38,105 nucleotides of DNA from an uncultured bacterium. Lineage in GTDB: Bacteria; Bacteroidota; Bacteroidia; Bacteroidales; Bacteroidaceae. Position numbers and translations under genes: made by a program. The notes under the pieces were generated by a model that did no database searches, was not told where the DNA came from, and saw nothing but the letters and a program-made list of their open reading frames with translations. Positions 1 to 7,730 of the stretch are shown in pieces. The stretch lies in assembly GCA_905216095.1 (NCBI GenBank), contig CAJMSQ010000023.1:1-38105 (forward strand), in the 5' to 3' direction. Positions within the stretch are counted from its first letter, which is position 1, and every line of letters begins with the position of its first letter.

Positions 1-108
1 CCTATAATAAGGATAACTGACCCTTGTACTTCTTCGTCTCTGCTAAATTGTCTATGGAATTACTTCATTGAACGCTTTTTCATTCGCCGCAGGGGCTCTC
101 CCCGTTAG
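1..108 (-). other. Structured 5' leader of a transcript leaving the left edge (rRNA-operon leader candidate)
   Basis: Read on the minus strand, this stretch follows a good promoter. It contains a small GC hairpin (complement of 88-103, arms GGGG and CCCC), then a segment beginning GTTCAATGAAGTAATTCC that resembles the boxA-like GTTCTTTGA segments ahead of 16S genes in this phylum. It ends in an AT-rich inverted element (complement of about 5-19). No reading frame of convincing quality exists. The rRNA-leader reading is inference from general appearance only; another highly expressed RNA or a protein gene off the left edge is equally possible. Confidence 0.35.
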
Positions 109-114
109 CGAGTG

Positions 115-147
115 CAAAAGTACTACAAATAACACATACAAACCAAA
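115..147 (-). promoter_or_regulatory. Bacteroidota-type promoter facing left
   Basis: On the minus strand the -7 box TACTTTTG (115-122) matches TAnnTTTG exactly. A TTTG (144-147) lies 21 bp upstream, the normal spacing for the primary sigma factor of this phylum. Transcription would run off the left edge of the window. Confidence 0.6.
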
Positions 148-149
148 CT

Positions 150-480
150 TTATAACAACTTTTTTTCAAGAAAATTTAAGAGATATTCATAACACGATAA
201 GGATAAGCTATTTACGCGAACAGATATTTTTGCGGAAGTTTCACGTTCTTTTCGCATAAAACCTACAAGCTGCGAAAAACGGAAATAAGCCGAAAGCACC
301 ACCCAACGGCAGCGCAGGCAAGCGACGAGAGGAACTAAACAGAGAAAGGAATAAAAAAAGGATGGTTGAAGCAAAAAGAAAAAAAAGGGGAAGGAAGGCG
401 ATGCAGACAAAATTACCCAAAAAGCTACATGCCATCCTCCCCCGGATGAACCGGTTCAAGATTCTTTAATATGTATTGGT
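150..480. other. Intergenic, no supported gene
   Basis: The short open frames here encode only phenylalanine- and leucine-rich low-complexity peptides that arise from A/T-rich DNA on the opposite strand. No start context, conserved motif or codon signature supports them. I see no gene in this stretch. Confidence 0.5.
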
Positions 481-508
481 GCGTCCGTCCTGTGCGGACA
501 ACGGACGC
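481..508 (-). terminator. Hairpin after the 56-residue small protein gene
   Basis: An 8-bp perfect stem (GCGTCCGT 481-488 with ACGGACGC 501-508) sits 9 bp past the stop codon of the small minus-strand gene. No U-run follows, only an AT-rich stretch, so this is a probable but atypical 3' end. Confidence 0.4.
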
Positions 509-517
509 GGCCGAGGA

Positions 518-688
518 TTATTCTCCCTCTTCGGCGTTCGACCAGTCTTCGCTGTTCCATCCGCCTTTGCCGTTACTCAACATACCGTCGCCCTTCTTTG
601 TATTGTCGTAGTCAAGGCTTGTGGCAATCATTCCTTCTACTGCTACGTCCATAACGGCGACGCCGGGAGTGATATACGTTTTCTTCAT
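518..688 (-). CDS. Small acidic-tailed hypothetical protein, 56 aa
   Basis: This short gene starts at ATG 688 and stops at TAA 518-520. It encodes a 56-residue protein beginning MKKTYITPGVAVMDVAVEGM, then a serine/glycine/aspartate-rich middle with two tryptophans (GGWNSEDW), and an acidic end (NAEEGE). The MKK-x-Y-x-x-P start, hydrophobic alternation around residues 9-23, small-residue linker and acidic tail resemble a very common but uncharacterised class of 50-80 residue Bacteroidales proteins; that link is from memory. It has no clear signal peptide. It lies 89 bp downstream of the 832-residue secreted protein on the same strand, separated by a strong hairpin, so it may be read through from that gene. 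Function is unknown. Confidence 0.7.
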   Translation of the reverse strand: MKKTYITPGVAVMDVAVEGMIATSLDYDNTKKGDGMLSNGKGGWNSEDWSNAEEGE

Positions 689-706
689 TTGTTTGTCGTT
701 TTAGGT

Positions 707-750
707 GTATTCCGCGCCGCCGGTGTCGTAAGACGCGCGGCGCGGAATAC
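707..750 (-). terminator. Perfect 14-bp hairpin downstream of the large secreted protein
   Basis: GTATTCCGCGCCGC (707-720) pairs perfectly with GCGGCGCGGAATAC (737-750), with a 16-nt loop. It begins 28 bp after the stop of the 832-residue gene and lies before the 56-residue gene. There is no U-run on the minus strand, so it may be a partial terminator, a 3'-end stabiliser or a processing site between the two genes. Confidence 0.5.
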
Positions 751-777
751 ATATTTATATTTATTGTTATATCGGAA

Positions 778-3276
778 TTATTTCACCAGTACTTTCTTAC
801 CCGATGCGGTCACATAGATGCCGTTTGCGGGATAGAGCACGCGGCGACCGTTGAGGTCGTAGAATATTTCTTCGCCCTCCGTGCCGGTAGTTACGCCGGA
901 GATGCCGGTAGCGTCGCCGGGCGTCTGGAATGCGAAGCCGCGTACACCCTGTGCCGCCGTACCGTCAATATAGGCCTTGAAACCATAGAGCACATCGCCG
1001 GTATAAGTATAGAAACCGGTCGTTCCGTCTACCACCTGGAGCGTGCAGTGACCGTCAGCTTCGGCTGAGGACTGGGCAAGGAAGTTACCCGTGAGGCTCT
1101 GTCCTGCATCGGAGGATACTGCGTCGGACACTACTTTCAAGTAGATGCTATTGTCTTCGAAGCCATTCTTCTTCTCGAGAATGACGGGAACATTGGCGGG
1201 TATAAATTTACCACTGATTTCCGTGAGCACGACATAATTGCCTTCAATCTTACCTGTATAAGCCTTCACGCGTTCCGTTCTGCCATCAGCAGCAAAACGG
1301 CTGAGCGTAACAGGAGAGATAAGCGTTGCATAATCAACGTCTGCGCTGAAAGGAACGGGAAGCCATTCCACTTCCTCCGCATACCAGCGGTAACCTTCTC
1401 CGCCATCACTACTGCCACAATTCACTTGGTCATGCTGATTGAAAAGATAGCGGTCTTCACCGGAACCCTTCATAACTATATTGAGCTTACCGGGAGTAGC
1501 AGATTCCTTAAACTCGACCGCACCCACTTTTTCGGCGTTGGAAAGCAAGCACTTCCAAGCACCATTTTGATCATTTTTATGAAAATTACCCATACAGAGA
1601 CCATTGCTGAAAGCCACCAAATGAGAACCGTCCACGTAGAACACCGTAGGAGTGGTATTCTTACCATTCTTTTCCATCGCCAATTTATTACCGCTCGGCG
1701 TCGAAGTCATGCGACGGTTACCGGTCTTGCTGTCCTTGAAGCGATAGAATTTACCGGCCTCAGGTGTATTGATTTCCAAATTAGCCACCAAACCGTTCAG
1801 TTTCGTCGTCATGGCCGAAATAGCATCAACATCTGTGGGATTAGCCAACAGTTCCTCAGCCTCGGCAAGAACCGTAGCCATATCCTCATCACCACTCCGC
1901 TGGTGGTAGTCACACACCTCCGCACTCACCGGTTTGGCCTTGGCGGCATTGACAGCAGTCTGGAGAGGGCCGACGGTGTTATAAAGAGATACAAGATTGG
2001 CAATCGTACTTGTCACGTCCTCATCAACAGTGACCGTACTCTCTGAGAAAATAAACGGAACACCTCCATCGCCTGCTGCATAATAGGTAATGACAGGGCC
2101 TATATAACTATTGCTGACGGAGATAGTCTGTCCACCGCCTATGATGTGTACTGCGGGATAAGTCATTGTCTCCATCGTAACAGCAACCGGCGTATTGGAG
2201 AAAATCCAAGTTGTTCCGTAAGGATAATCACCCCTACCATTAGGATTGGCGAACATCTTCTTACCTACGTTATAGAGATAATATTCGTCATTATTCGGAT
2301 TCTTGTAAAATGCCCACAGATGGTTCACATTAGTAGCATCAAGACTAACCACTGCTTTTTGTTCAGAATCACCTATTGCCGGAACATTCTTTCCGGTCGT
2401 CCAGATATATTCAGCATTGCCATGGTTCGCATCTACATGTACAGATGCTTCGGGACGGTAGATAATAGCACCGCGATTATCCGTATTATCGATTACGAAA
2501 TATTTGTCGGTCGGATAGGTAACCGTACCCGAGAGTTCTGTACCCAAAGCTTCACGCAATGCACTGGCTTTATCGGCCGTAGGTTCAGTCACAGCCTCAG
2601 CAGCAGTCACTGCATCCTTTAATGCCTGTAATTGTTCCTCAGAAGCATATCCGGGCACTCCTACTAACGCAGTATGTGCTGCCAGCACTGTTTTCGCTCC
2701 TTCGACAACCCCACTGAAAGCTGTGGCATCGTAAGCCACCTCCACCTTGTAAATCTGATACCAGTTATTACCTTTTGTCGTTAAAGGGTCACCTTCTCCA
2801 TTCCAAGGTATGGGAGTTCCGCCTGCATTCATGTCAAGATACTTATTATCGGTCGAATTCTTAAATGTCCACGTACCAGACGTTGTCGTCTGCCGGACAG
2901 TGAGCGTACCGGCCTTAGCATCAGTTACCGTGTGGATATCCCCACCGGTAAGCATCGGCAAATAGCGTCCTGTGGCCGCATTCTGCAATTTGTACACGCC
3001 TTCGCCGGCAGATACCAACCGCCATAAGCAAAGTGTGGACTCTACGCCCGAACCCGCATACGTAGCAACAGAATTCAACTTATCGCTGAACGCGTCTGTG
3101 ACATAGCGATTCTGACCTTGGTTACCGTTCGACTTCAACACGAACCAGCTGTCAGCCGAAACATCTTCGAGCGATGTCAGAAGATTGCTTTCGGTCGGCT
3201 CTGTCGAGCAAATCTGAGCCGTCGCGCTGAAGCACATCACGCACAGCAACGACAGCAGCAATGTAATTTTTTTCAT
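778..3276 (-). CDS. Large secreted protein with FIVAR-like helical segments and a T9SS-type C-terminal tail, 832 aa
   Basis: The start MKKITLLLSLLCVMCFSATA is a classical signal peptide, with cleavage expected before QICST. Residues about 30-180 and 500-620 carry repeated sheet-type segments with phrases such as GRYLPM and GKFYRFKDSKTGNRR, reminiscent of lectin-like or ricin-like modules. Two helical segments (around ALKDAVTAAEA and VLAEAEELL) look like FIVAR-type linkers common in Bacteroidales surface proteins. The last 30 residues (IFYDLNGRRV, NGIYV, GKKVLVK) fit the Por secretion tail consensus, so the protein is predicted to cross the outer membrane by the T9SS encoded further along the window. 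No catalytic motif was recognised. A 9-nt C tract lies just upstream of its predicted promoter box. Confidence 0.75.
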   Translation of the reverse strand: MKKITLLLSLLCVMCFSATAQICSTEPTESNLLTSLEDVSADSWFVLKSNGNQGQNRYVTDAFSDKLNSVATYAGSGVESTLCLWRLVSAGEGVYKLQNAATGRYLPMLTGGDIHTVTDAKAGTLTVRQTTTSGTWTFKNSTDNKYLDMNAGGTPIPWNGEGDPLTTKGNNWYQIYKVEVAYDATAFSGVVEGAKTVLAAHTALVGVPGYASEEQLQALKDAVTAAEAVTEPTADKASALREALGTELSGTVTYPTDKYFVIDNTDNRGAIIYRPEASVHVDANHGNAEYIWTTGKNVPAIGDSEQKAVVSLDATNVNHLWAFYKNPNNDEYYLYNVGKKMFANPNGRGDYPYGTTWIFSNTPVAVTMETMTYPAVHIIGGGQTISVSNSYIGPVITYYAAGDGGVPFIFSESTVTVDEDVTSTIANLVSLYNTVGPLQTAVNAAKAKPVSAEVCDYHQRSGDEDMATVLAEAEELLANPTDVDAISAMTTKLNGLVANLEINTPEAGKFYRFKDSKTGNRRMTSTPSGNKLAMEKNGKNTTPTVFYVDGSHLVAFSNGLCMGNFHKNDQNGAWKCLLSNAEKVGAVEFKESATPGKLNIVMKGSGEDRYLFNQHDQVNCGSSDGGEGYRWYAEEVEWLPVPFSADVDYATLISPVTLSRFAADGRTERVKAYTGKIEGNYVVLTEISGKFIPANVPVILEKKNGFEDNSIYLKVVSDAVSSDAGQSLTGNFLAQSSAEADGHCTLQVVDGTTGFYTYTGDVLYGFKAYIDGTAAQGVRGFAFQTPGDATGISGVTTGTEGEEIFYDLNGRRVLYPANGIYVTASGKKVLVK

Positions 3277-3391
3277 AAATGTTTATTTAGAGGTTGATAA
3301 AATGTGTTCTGTCCCTACCTCCACTCCTTATTATATATATACGCGCGCGGGAGGCGCGATAGCGGACGCAAGCCCTATGTGGGAGGCGATG

Positions 3392-3427
3392 CAAAGGTAT
3401 TAAGAAAGCTCAAAATTACCCCCCCCC
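3392..3427 (-). promoter_or_regulatory. Predicted promoter with an adjacent 9-nt homopolymer tract
   Basis: On the minus strand TACCTTTG (3392-3399) matches the TAnnTTTG -7 consensus and would give a 5' untranslated region of about 105 nt. The expected -33 region is occupied by a run of nine G residues (complement of 3419-3427). No good TTTG box is present at the usual spacing. Confidence 0.45.
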
Positions 3428-3429
3428 GA

Positions 3430-3749
3430 ACGTTAAAATTGCTTAATAGCGTGATTTTTCCTGAAATAAGACGAAGAAAAACGCACTCAGCGGGCGGCAG
3501 GACGGGGACAGAATCCTCTGAAAAAGAAAAAGAAAACCGAAAATACGGGATAACTGCCCGCCATTGCGGGCCACCCGGACGGATAAACCCGGAACGGTCG
3601 TCAGACAGCCGATAGGTCCGGCCGGCCTGATGACCTGTCCGGAACAAAGCGGGAACGAAACGGAACAAAGCGGGAAGAACGACGGACCGACCGTAACGAC
3701 AGCGGCCGGAATGTCCGGAAGAAAAAGAGACGGATGCCGGACAGGACGC
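3430..3749. other. Intergenic, no supported gene
   Basis: This GC-rich gap separates pckA from the promoter of the secreted protein. It holds a tandem duplication of CGGAACAAAGCGGGAA (around 3640-3677) but no convincing coding frame, RNA or mobile element. The overlapping short frames on both strands have arginine- and proline-rich compositions typical of chance frames. Confidence 0.5.
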
Positions 3750-3780
3750 AAAAAAAGCCGGCCGCTGTCATGCGGCCGGC
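3750..3780 (-). terminator. Intrinsic terminator of pckA
   Basis: On the minus strand GCCGGCCGC (complement of 3772-3780) pairs with GCGGCCGGC (complement of 3757-3765) around a 6-nt loop and is followed by seven U residues (complement of 3750-3756). It lies about 65 bp beyond the pckA stop. Confidence 0.9.
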
Positions 3781-3845
3781 TTCTATCACCGTATCAAAAT
3801 AGATTCGTACAAATTTTACCGTAAAGCCCCGTGAGGCTTCGCGCA

Positions 3846-5450
3846 TCAGAGCTTCGGGCCGGCGGCCACGAGCGCCTTGCCGGCCTCGTTACCGGTGAAC
3901 TTGCCGAAGTTCTTGATGAAGCGGCCGGCGAGGTCGAGCGCCTTTTCTTCCCACTGTGCGGCATCTGCGTAAGTGTCGCGCGGGTCGAGGATGGCGGGAT
4001 CAACACCGGGAAGTGCGGTAGGCACGACGAAGTCGAAGTGAGGAATCACCTTGGTAGGAGCTTTTTCGATGCTTCCGTCAAGGATGGCGTCGATGATGCC
4101 GCGGGTATCCTTGATGGAGATACGCTTGCCCGTACCGTTCCAGCCGGTGTTCACGAGGTAAGCCTTGGCACCTACTTTTTCCATCTTCTTGACGAGTTCC
4201 TCGGCGTACTTCGTGGGATGCAGGCTCAGGAAGGCTGCACCGAAGCAGGCGGAGAAGGTCGGCGTAGGCTCGGTGATGCCGCGCTCCGTACCGGCCAGTT
4301 TGGCGGTAAAGCCGGACAGGAAGTAATACTTGGCCTGCTCGCTGTTGAGGATGGAAACGGGAGGAAGCACACCGAAGGCGTCGGCCGACAGGAAGATGAC
4401 CTGCTTGGCGTGAGGACCCTTGCTGACGGGCTTCACGATGTTCTCGATGTGGTTGATGGGGTAAGAAACGCGGGTGTTCTCGGTGACGCTCTTGTCGGCG
4501 AAGTCAATCTTGCCGTCGGCAGCCACGGTCACGTTCTCGAGCAGCGCGTTGCGGCGGATGGCGTTGTAGATGTCGGGTTCGCTCTCCTTGTCCAGGTTGA
4601 TGACCTTGGCGTAGCAGCCGCCTTCATAGTTGAACACGCCCTCGTCGTCCCATCCGTGCTCGTCGTCGCCGATGAGTTTACGCTTCGGGTCGGTGGAGAG
4701 GGTCGTCTTACCCGTACCGGAAAGTCCGAAGAAGATGGCGGTGCTGGTCTCTTCCATATTGGTGTTGGCCGAGCAGTGCATGGAAGCGATGCCGCGGAGG
4801 GGGTTGAAGTAGTTCATCATGGAGAACATACCCTTCTTCATCTCGCCGCCGTACCACGTATTGATGATTACCTGCTCGTGGCTGGTGAGGTTGAAGACGA
4901 CAGCGGTTTCGGAGTTAAGTCCGAGTTCCTTGTAGTTCTCCACCTTAGCCTTGCTGGCGTTGTAAACGACGAATCCCGGCTCGAAGTTTTCGAGTTCCTC
5001 GGCGGTAGGCTGGATGAACATATTCGTAACGAAGTGAGCCTGCCATGCCACTTCCATGATGAAGCGGACAGCGATGCGGGTAGCGGGGTTGGCGCCGCAG
5101 AAGCAGTCTACCACGTAGAGTTTCTTGCCGGCGAGTTCCTTCTGTGCGAGTTCCTTGAGGGCAGCCCAGGTTTCGGGTGTCACGGGTTTGTTGTCGTTCT
5201 TATATTCGTCGGATGTCCACCATACGGTATCCTTGCTGGTTTCGTCCATCACGAGGAACTTGTCCTTGGGCGAGCGGCCGGTATAGATACCCGTCATGAC
5301 GTTCACGGCGCCGAGTTCGGTCTGCTGGCCTACTTCGAAGCCTTCGAGGCCGGCTTTGGTCTCTTCCTCGAAGAGCACTTCGTAGGAAGGATTGTGCAGC
5401 ACTTCTTTCACGTCGGCAATGCCGTACTTGCTTAAATCTAATGTTGCCAT
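3846..5450 (-). CDS. pckA: Phosphoenolpyruvate carboxykinase (ATP)
   Basis: PckA interconverts oxaloacetate plus ATP with phosphoenolpyruvate plus CO2 plus ADP in the cytosol. In anaerobic Bacteroidales it commonly runs in the CO2-fixing direction on the route to succinate and propionate. The 534-residue length is normal for the ATP-dependent family. Visible motifs are TGRSPKDKF (about 57-65), WYGGEMKKG (about 199-207, metal site), the kinase-1a P-loop GLSGTGKTT (242-250) and GDDEHGW (261-267, Mg and Mn binding). The start [11 protein letters not shown] is the usual N-terminus. It is monocistronic, with its own promoter and a strong terminator. Confidence 0.97.
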   Translation of the reverse strand: MATLDLSKYGIADVKEVLHNPSYEVLFEEETKAGLEGFEVGQQTELGAVNVMTGIYTGRSPKDKFLVMDETSKDTVWWTSDEYKNDNKPVTPETWAALKELAQKELAGKKLYVVDCFCGANPATRIAVRFIMEVAWQAHFVTNMFIQPTAEELENFEPGFVVYNASKAKVENYKELGLNSETAVVFNLTSHEQVIINTWYGGEMKKGMFSMMNYFNPLRGIASMHCSANTNMEETSTAIFFGLSGTGKTTLSTDPKRKLIGDDEHGWDDEGVFNYEGGCYAKVINLDKESEPDIYNAIRRNALLENVTVAADGKIDFADKSVTENTRVSYPINHIENIVKPVSKGPHAKQVIFLSADAFGVLPPVSILNSEQAKYYFLSGFTAKLAGTERGITEPTPTFSACFGAAFLSLHPTKYAEELVKKMEKVGAKAYLVNTGWNGTGKRISIKDTRGIIDAILDGSIEKAPTKVIPHFDFVVPTALPGVDPAILDPRDTYADAAQWEEKALDLAGRFIKNFGKFTGNEAGKALVAAGPKL

Positions 5451-5536
5451 AACTAATGTTGTTTTTATTTAGGTTTATGATATCTTATATTAATATATGT
5501 GTGGGCCGGTCTCGGAAGTCCAAGGTTTCGGCGTAG

Positions 5537-5565
5537 CAAAATTACGAAAAAGATTTTGGTTCAAA
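5537..5565 (-). promoter_or_regulatory. pckA promoter
   Basis: On the minus strand the -7 box TAATTTTG (5537-5544) is an exact TAnnTTTG match with a TTTG at 5562-5565. The 17-bp spacing is slightly short of the usual 19-21. The 5' untranslated region would be about 80 nt. Confidence 0.55.
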
Positions 5566-5755
5566 ACTTTTTCTCGTTTTTTGTTTTTGTGTTGGCGAAA
5601 TTCTTAACGCATTTTCAGGAAAGCAGACGGGACAGGCCTTATTTTGCCAATCACGGTTTGCAAAAGCAACCCAAAGACACAGATTATCACATGGCATGTG
5701 GGAAACGGCCGCCGGAAGCCAGGGAATACGGAGCCCGTGAAACACATTCTTCCGG
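5566..5755. other. Intergenic, no supported gene
   Basis: This is the gap between the pckA promoter and the left flanking repeat of the DUF3791/DUF3990 module. No coding frame, hairpin or repeat of note was found. Confidence 0.4.
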
Positions 5756-5782
5756 CTTGCGACCGCGGAAAACAGGGCGGCA
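5756..5782. repeat. Left flanking direct repeat of the DUF3791/DUF3990 module
   Basis: These 27 bp beginning CTTGCGACCGC match 6879-6905 (beginning CTTGCAACCGC) at 24 of 27 positions in the same orientation. The two copies bracket the three-gene module exactly, one just beyond its last stop and one upstream of its first gene. Confidence 0.6.
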
Positions 5783-5788
5783 AAGGTT

Positions 5789-6010
5789 TTACCGGATGCG
5801 ACCCGTCTCTATCTCATTCTGCAGGAAAGAGAAAACATATACAGCCCCTTGATAATACAGTCCGCACCCGGGGTCACAGAGTTTCTTGTACGTGTCCGAA
5901 GCATACAGTTCGCCCAGCGCACGCCTCATGTCCCAGCCGTAAGTCTCCATCAGCATCGCCACAAGCTCGGCCGAAAGGCATTCGACCTGGAATTGCACAT
6001 CGTTATCCAT
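5789..6010 (-). CDS. DUF3791-like small protein (second copy, 73 aa)
   Basis: The protein starts MDNDVQFQVECLSAELVAML and has the length and pattern of DUF3791 proteins: a helical N-terminus, a YGWDMRRALGELYAS segment and a C-terminal IETGRIR. It is a divergent relative of the first gene of this operon, which carries the same x-FG/YG-x-x-x-A-x-x-x-L pattern. Its ATG overlaps the TGA of the DUF3990 gene by one base (TGATG), so translation is coupled. Small DUF3791 proteins are usually found next to DUF3990 proteins and are plausible antitoxin or immunity partners; that role is inference. Assignment to the family is by pattern only. Confidence 0.7.
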   Translation of the reverse strand: MDNDVQFQVECLSAELVAMLMETYGWDMRRALGELYASDTYKKLCDPGCGLYYQGAVYVFSFLQNEIETGRIR

Positions 6011-6498
6011 CAGTCCGTTTTCGTTAAGAGTTCAACAGCGCGTTGTGTACCGAAAAAATATTGCACGGCCCGGTTTCCCCGGAAGCGCAACTCGTCGATG
6101 AGCACATCCATCGGGATGTAACCATTGACAAAACGGCGTATCTGCACTCCGACCGTGTCGTTTGCGATAGGCCCCACCACGATATCGTAAGGATGCACGG
6201 GGATGTCCGTGCCGTTATTCCGGTTCTTCAGAACGAACTCGGCCCATTCGGGAGAATAGTCCTCAAATATCTTCACGTCCAGTCCGGTATGTCCGTCAAG
6301 CAAGGTCTCATCAAATTCGTAAACATTCACGGTCGGTTCTCCCCTCATCAGTGTCCGTGTCGTACGGATAGCCATGTCGGACGCCTGTTTCCTGTCTGCG
6401 TTCAGATAGAAGCCTTGTCCGAAATCCTTTCCCCGTTTGCAGCGCGAAAGGTCTATGCGCCCGATTTCGGTATTCGAACCGTGAAATAACTTTATCAT
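6010..6498 (-). CDS. DUF3990 protein, probable ADP-ribosyltransferase-fold toxin-like protein (162 aa)
   Basis: The ATG at 6498 overlaps the upstream stop as ATGA and is preferred over an in-frame start at 6525. The protein opens MIKLFHGSNTEIGRIDLSRC, followed by RGKDFGQGFYLNADRKQASDMA, VNVYEFD, WAEFVLKNRN and YDIVVGPIANDTV, the hallmark blocks of DUF3990. As I understand the family, it is placed in the ADP-ribosyltransferase superfamily, the His of FHGS and the Tyr of GFYL being the first two positions of an H-Y-E/Q-type site. The third position is uncertain: the C-terminal block is FFGTQRAVELL, where relatives often have an acidic residue. Sandwiched between two DUF3791 genes, it looks like the effector of a toxin-antitoxin-like module. 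Substrate is unknown. Confidence 0.8.
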   Translation of the reverse strand: MIKLFHGSNTEIGRIDLSRCKRGKDFGQGFYLNADRKQASDMAIRTTRTLMRGEPTVNVYEFDETLLDGHTGLDVKIFEDYSPEWAEFVLKNRNNGTDIPVHPYDIVVGPIANDTVGVQIRRFVNGYIPMDVLIDELRFRGNRAVQYFFGTQRAVELLTKTD

Positions 6499-6716
6499 GC
6501 CAGTTTTCCTCCGTTTTTCAGACAAATGTTTGTCAAGTCCTCGACCGCATCATCGACGGACAGCGTGTGTTCCGCCGCATAGCAGTCTATGAGAAAGTCG
6601 ATGCCGCCGAAGCGTCGCAGATAGGCATACGCCTGCGCATTGGTCAGACCGAAGCGCTCCGCAAACGCGCCGACACAACAGACCACGTATTCTATTTTAT
6701 TAAAAGTCTCGTTCAT
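6495..6716 (-). CDS. DUF3791-like small protein (first copy, 73 aa)
   Basis: This is the first gene of a three-gene operon. The start at 6716 (MNETFNKIEYVVCCVGAFAE) fits the DUF3791 pattern of an N-terminal helix with a CxG motif, then FGLTNAQAYAYLRRFGGIDF and a C-terminal VEDLTNICLKNGG; an open frame extends further upstream but that extension has no family resemblance. The gene ends in a 4-bp ATGA overlap with the DUF3990 gene. Being upstream of and coupled to the enzyme-like partner, it is the better antitoxin candidate of the two DUF3791 copies. The function is inferred from context. Confidence 0.8.
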   Translation of the reverse strand: MNETFNKIEYVVCCVGAFAERFGLTNAQAYAYLRRFGGIDFLIDCYAAEHTLSVDDAVEDLTNICLKNGGKLA

Positions 6717-6816
6717 GGCATCCTCATTGTATGACAATTCGTGCGGGCCACGGACCGGAAGAGCGCAACAGGCGCTCCGGCCGCCCATACCCTTGCCTTC
6801 ATTGTCCGTTCCGGTA

Positions 6817-6824
6817 CAAAAATA
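6817..6824 (-). promoter_or_regulatory. Predicted -7 box for the DUF3791/DUF3990 operon
   Basis: On the minus strand TATTTTTG matches TAnnTTTG about 100 bp upstream of the first gene. No good -33 TTTG box is visible, so this is a weaker call. Confidence 0.35.
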
Positions 6825-6878
6825 GGAATTTCGCGGCAATAATCTTTCCAAGACAGAAAAAAACCGGTACTTTCGGGC

Positions 6879-6905
6879 CTTGCAACCGCTGGAAACAGGG
6901 CGGCA
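6879..6905. repeat. Right flanking direct repeat of the DUF3791/DUF3990 module
   Basis: This 27-bp sequence is the partner of 5756-5782, same orientation, 24 of 27 identical. The two copies are about 1.1 kb apart and enclose only the three-gene module and its promoter region. Confidence 0.6.
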
Positions 6906-6941
6906 GGACGGATTATCGCGCCGCACAGGAGCCCATCCGAC

Positions 6942-7023
6942 TATTTTTGGTTATTTTTGCATAAGATAGGCTGCATCTCGGCAATTTGAGCAAGCTCATT
7001 GCGCTCGATTTGCACTATCTTTG
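6942..7023 (+). promoter_or_regulatory. Promoter region of upp with a palindromic repeat-like segment
   Basis: TATCTTTG (7016-7023) is an exact -7 box about 36 bp before the upp start. Two further TATTTTTG boxes lie at 6942-6949 and 6952-6959. Between them is an inverted-repeat segment, GCAATTTGAGC followed by AAGCTCATTGC (6981-7002), and then GCTCGATTTGCAC. A well-spaced -33 TTTG is not evident for the last box. Confidence 0.5.
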
Positions 7024-7058
7024 CAGGTACATAAAAATTCAGCAACGACGACAACGAC

Positions 7059-7721
7059 ATGAAAATCGTAAATTTAGGGGCCGGAAATTCGGTCATCAAC
7101 AATTTTATGGCGCAACTGCGCGATGTGGACTACCAAGGCAACCGCGCGCTGTTCCGCAACAATCTGGAGAGAATAGGACACGTTATGGCCTACGAACTGA
7201 GCCGCACGCTCGACACCGCCGTGCGCCGGGTGCGGACGCCGTTAGGGGTGAAGGAGATGAACGTGTGCGACGGCCGCATCGTGGTGGGCACGGTGCTGCG
7301 CGCGGGACTGGCCTTCCACCAGGGCTTCCTCGACGTGTTCGACGGCGCCGACTCGGCCTTTGTGGCGGCCTACCGCGAGGAGGGCACGCGCGAGGAGATG
7401 AAAATCCGGCTCGAATACATGGCCTCGCCCGACCTGACGGGCAGCACGTTCCTGCTGGTGGACCCGATGCTGGCCACGGGCGGCAGTCTGGAGCTTGCCT
7501 ACCGCACGTTCCTGCGGATGGGGCGGCCCGCACGCCTGCACATCTGCTGTGTCATCGCGGCGGAAGAGGGCATCGCGCACCTGCAACAGGTTTTCCCGGA
7601 CGACGACGTGACACTGTGGGTGGCCGCCATCGACCCGGTGCTGAACGAGCAGGCTTACATCGTGCCCGGACTGGGCGACGCGGGCGACCTGTCGTTCGGA
7701 CCGAAGATTTCCGTCAGATGA
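7059..7721 (+). CDS. upp: Uracil phosphoribosyltransferase
   Basis: Upp converts uracil and PRPP to UMP plus pyrophosphate in pyrimidine salvage. The 220-residue protein carries the family's PRPP loop as LLVDPMLATGGS (about 141-152) and the preceding TVLRAGLAF block. The C-terminal VLNEQAYIVPGLGDAGD is the uracil-recognition region typical of Upp. The start MKIVNLGAGNSVINNF matches the usual short N-terminus. It appears monocistronic; the next element downstream is a copy of the dispersed non-coding repeat, which begins only 10 bp after the stop. Confidence 0.95.
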   Translation: MKIVNLGAGNSVINNFMAQLRDVDYQGNRALFRNNLERIGHVMAYELSRTLDTAVRRVRTPLGVKEMNVCDGRIVVGTVLRAGLAFHQGFLDVFDGADSAFVAAYREEGTREEMKIRLEYMASPDLTGSTFLLVDPMLATGGSLELAYRTFLRMGRPARLHICCVIAAEEGIAHLQQVFPDDDVTLWVAAIDPVLNEQAYIVPGLGDAGDLSFGPKISVR

Positions 7722-7730
7722 CCGGCCGTA

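Noticed and set aside
150..459. Two short hydrophobic minus-strand frames
   Set aside because: Composition reflects poly-purine DNA on the plus strand; they overlap each other and have no family resemblance or promoter.
3831..5435. 534-codon plus-strand open frame opposite pckA
   Set aside because: It mirrors pckA exactly on the other strand and has a Val/Gly/His-rich composition; it is a shadow caused by high-GC codon use.
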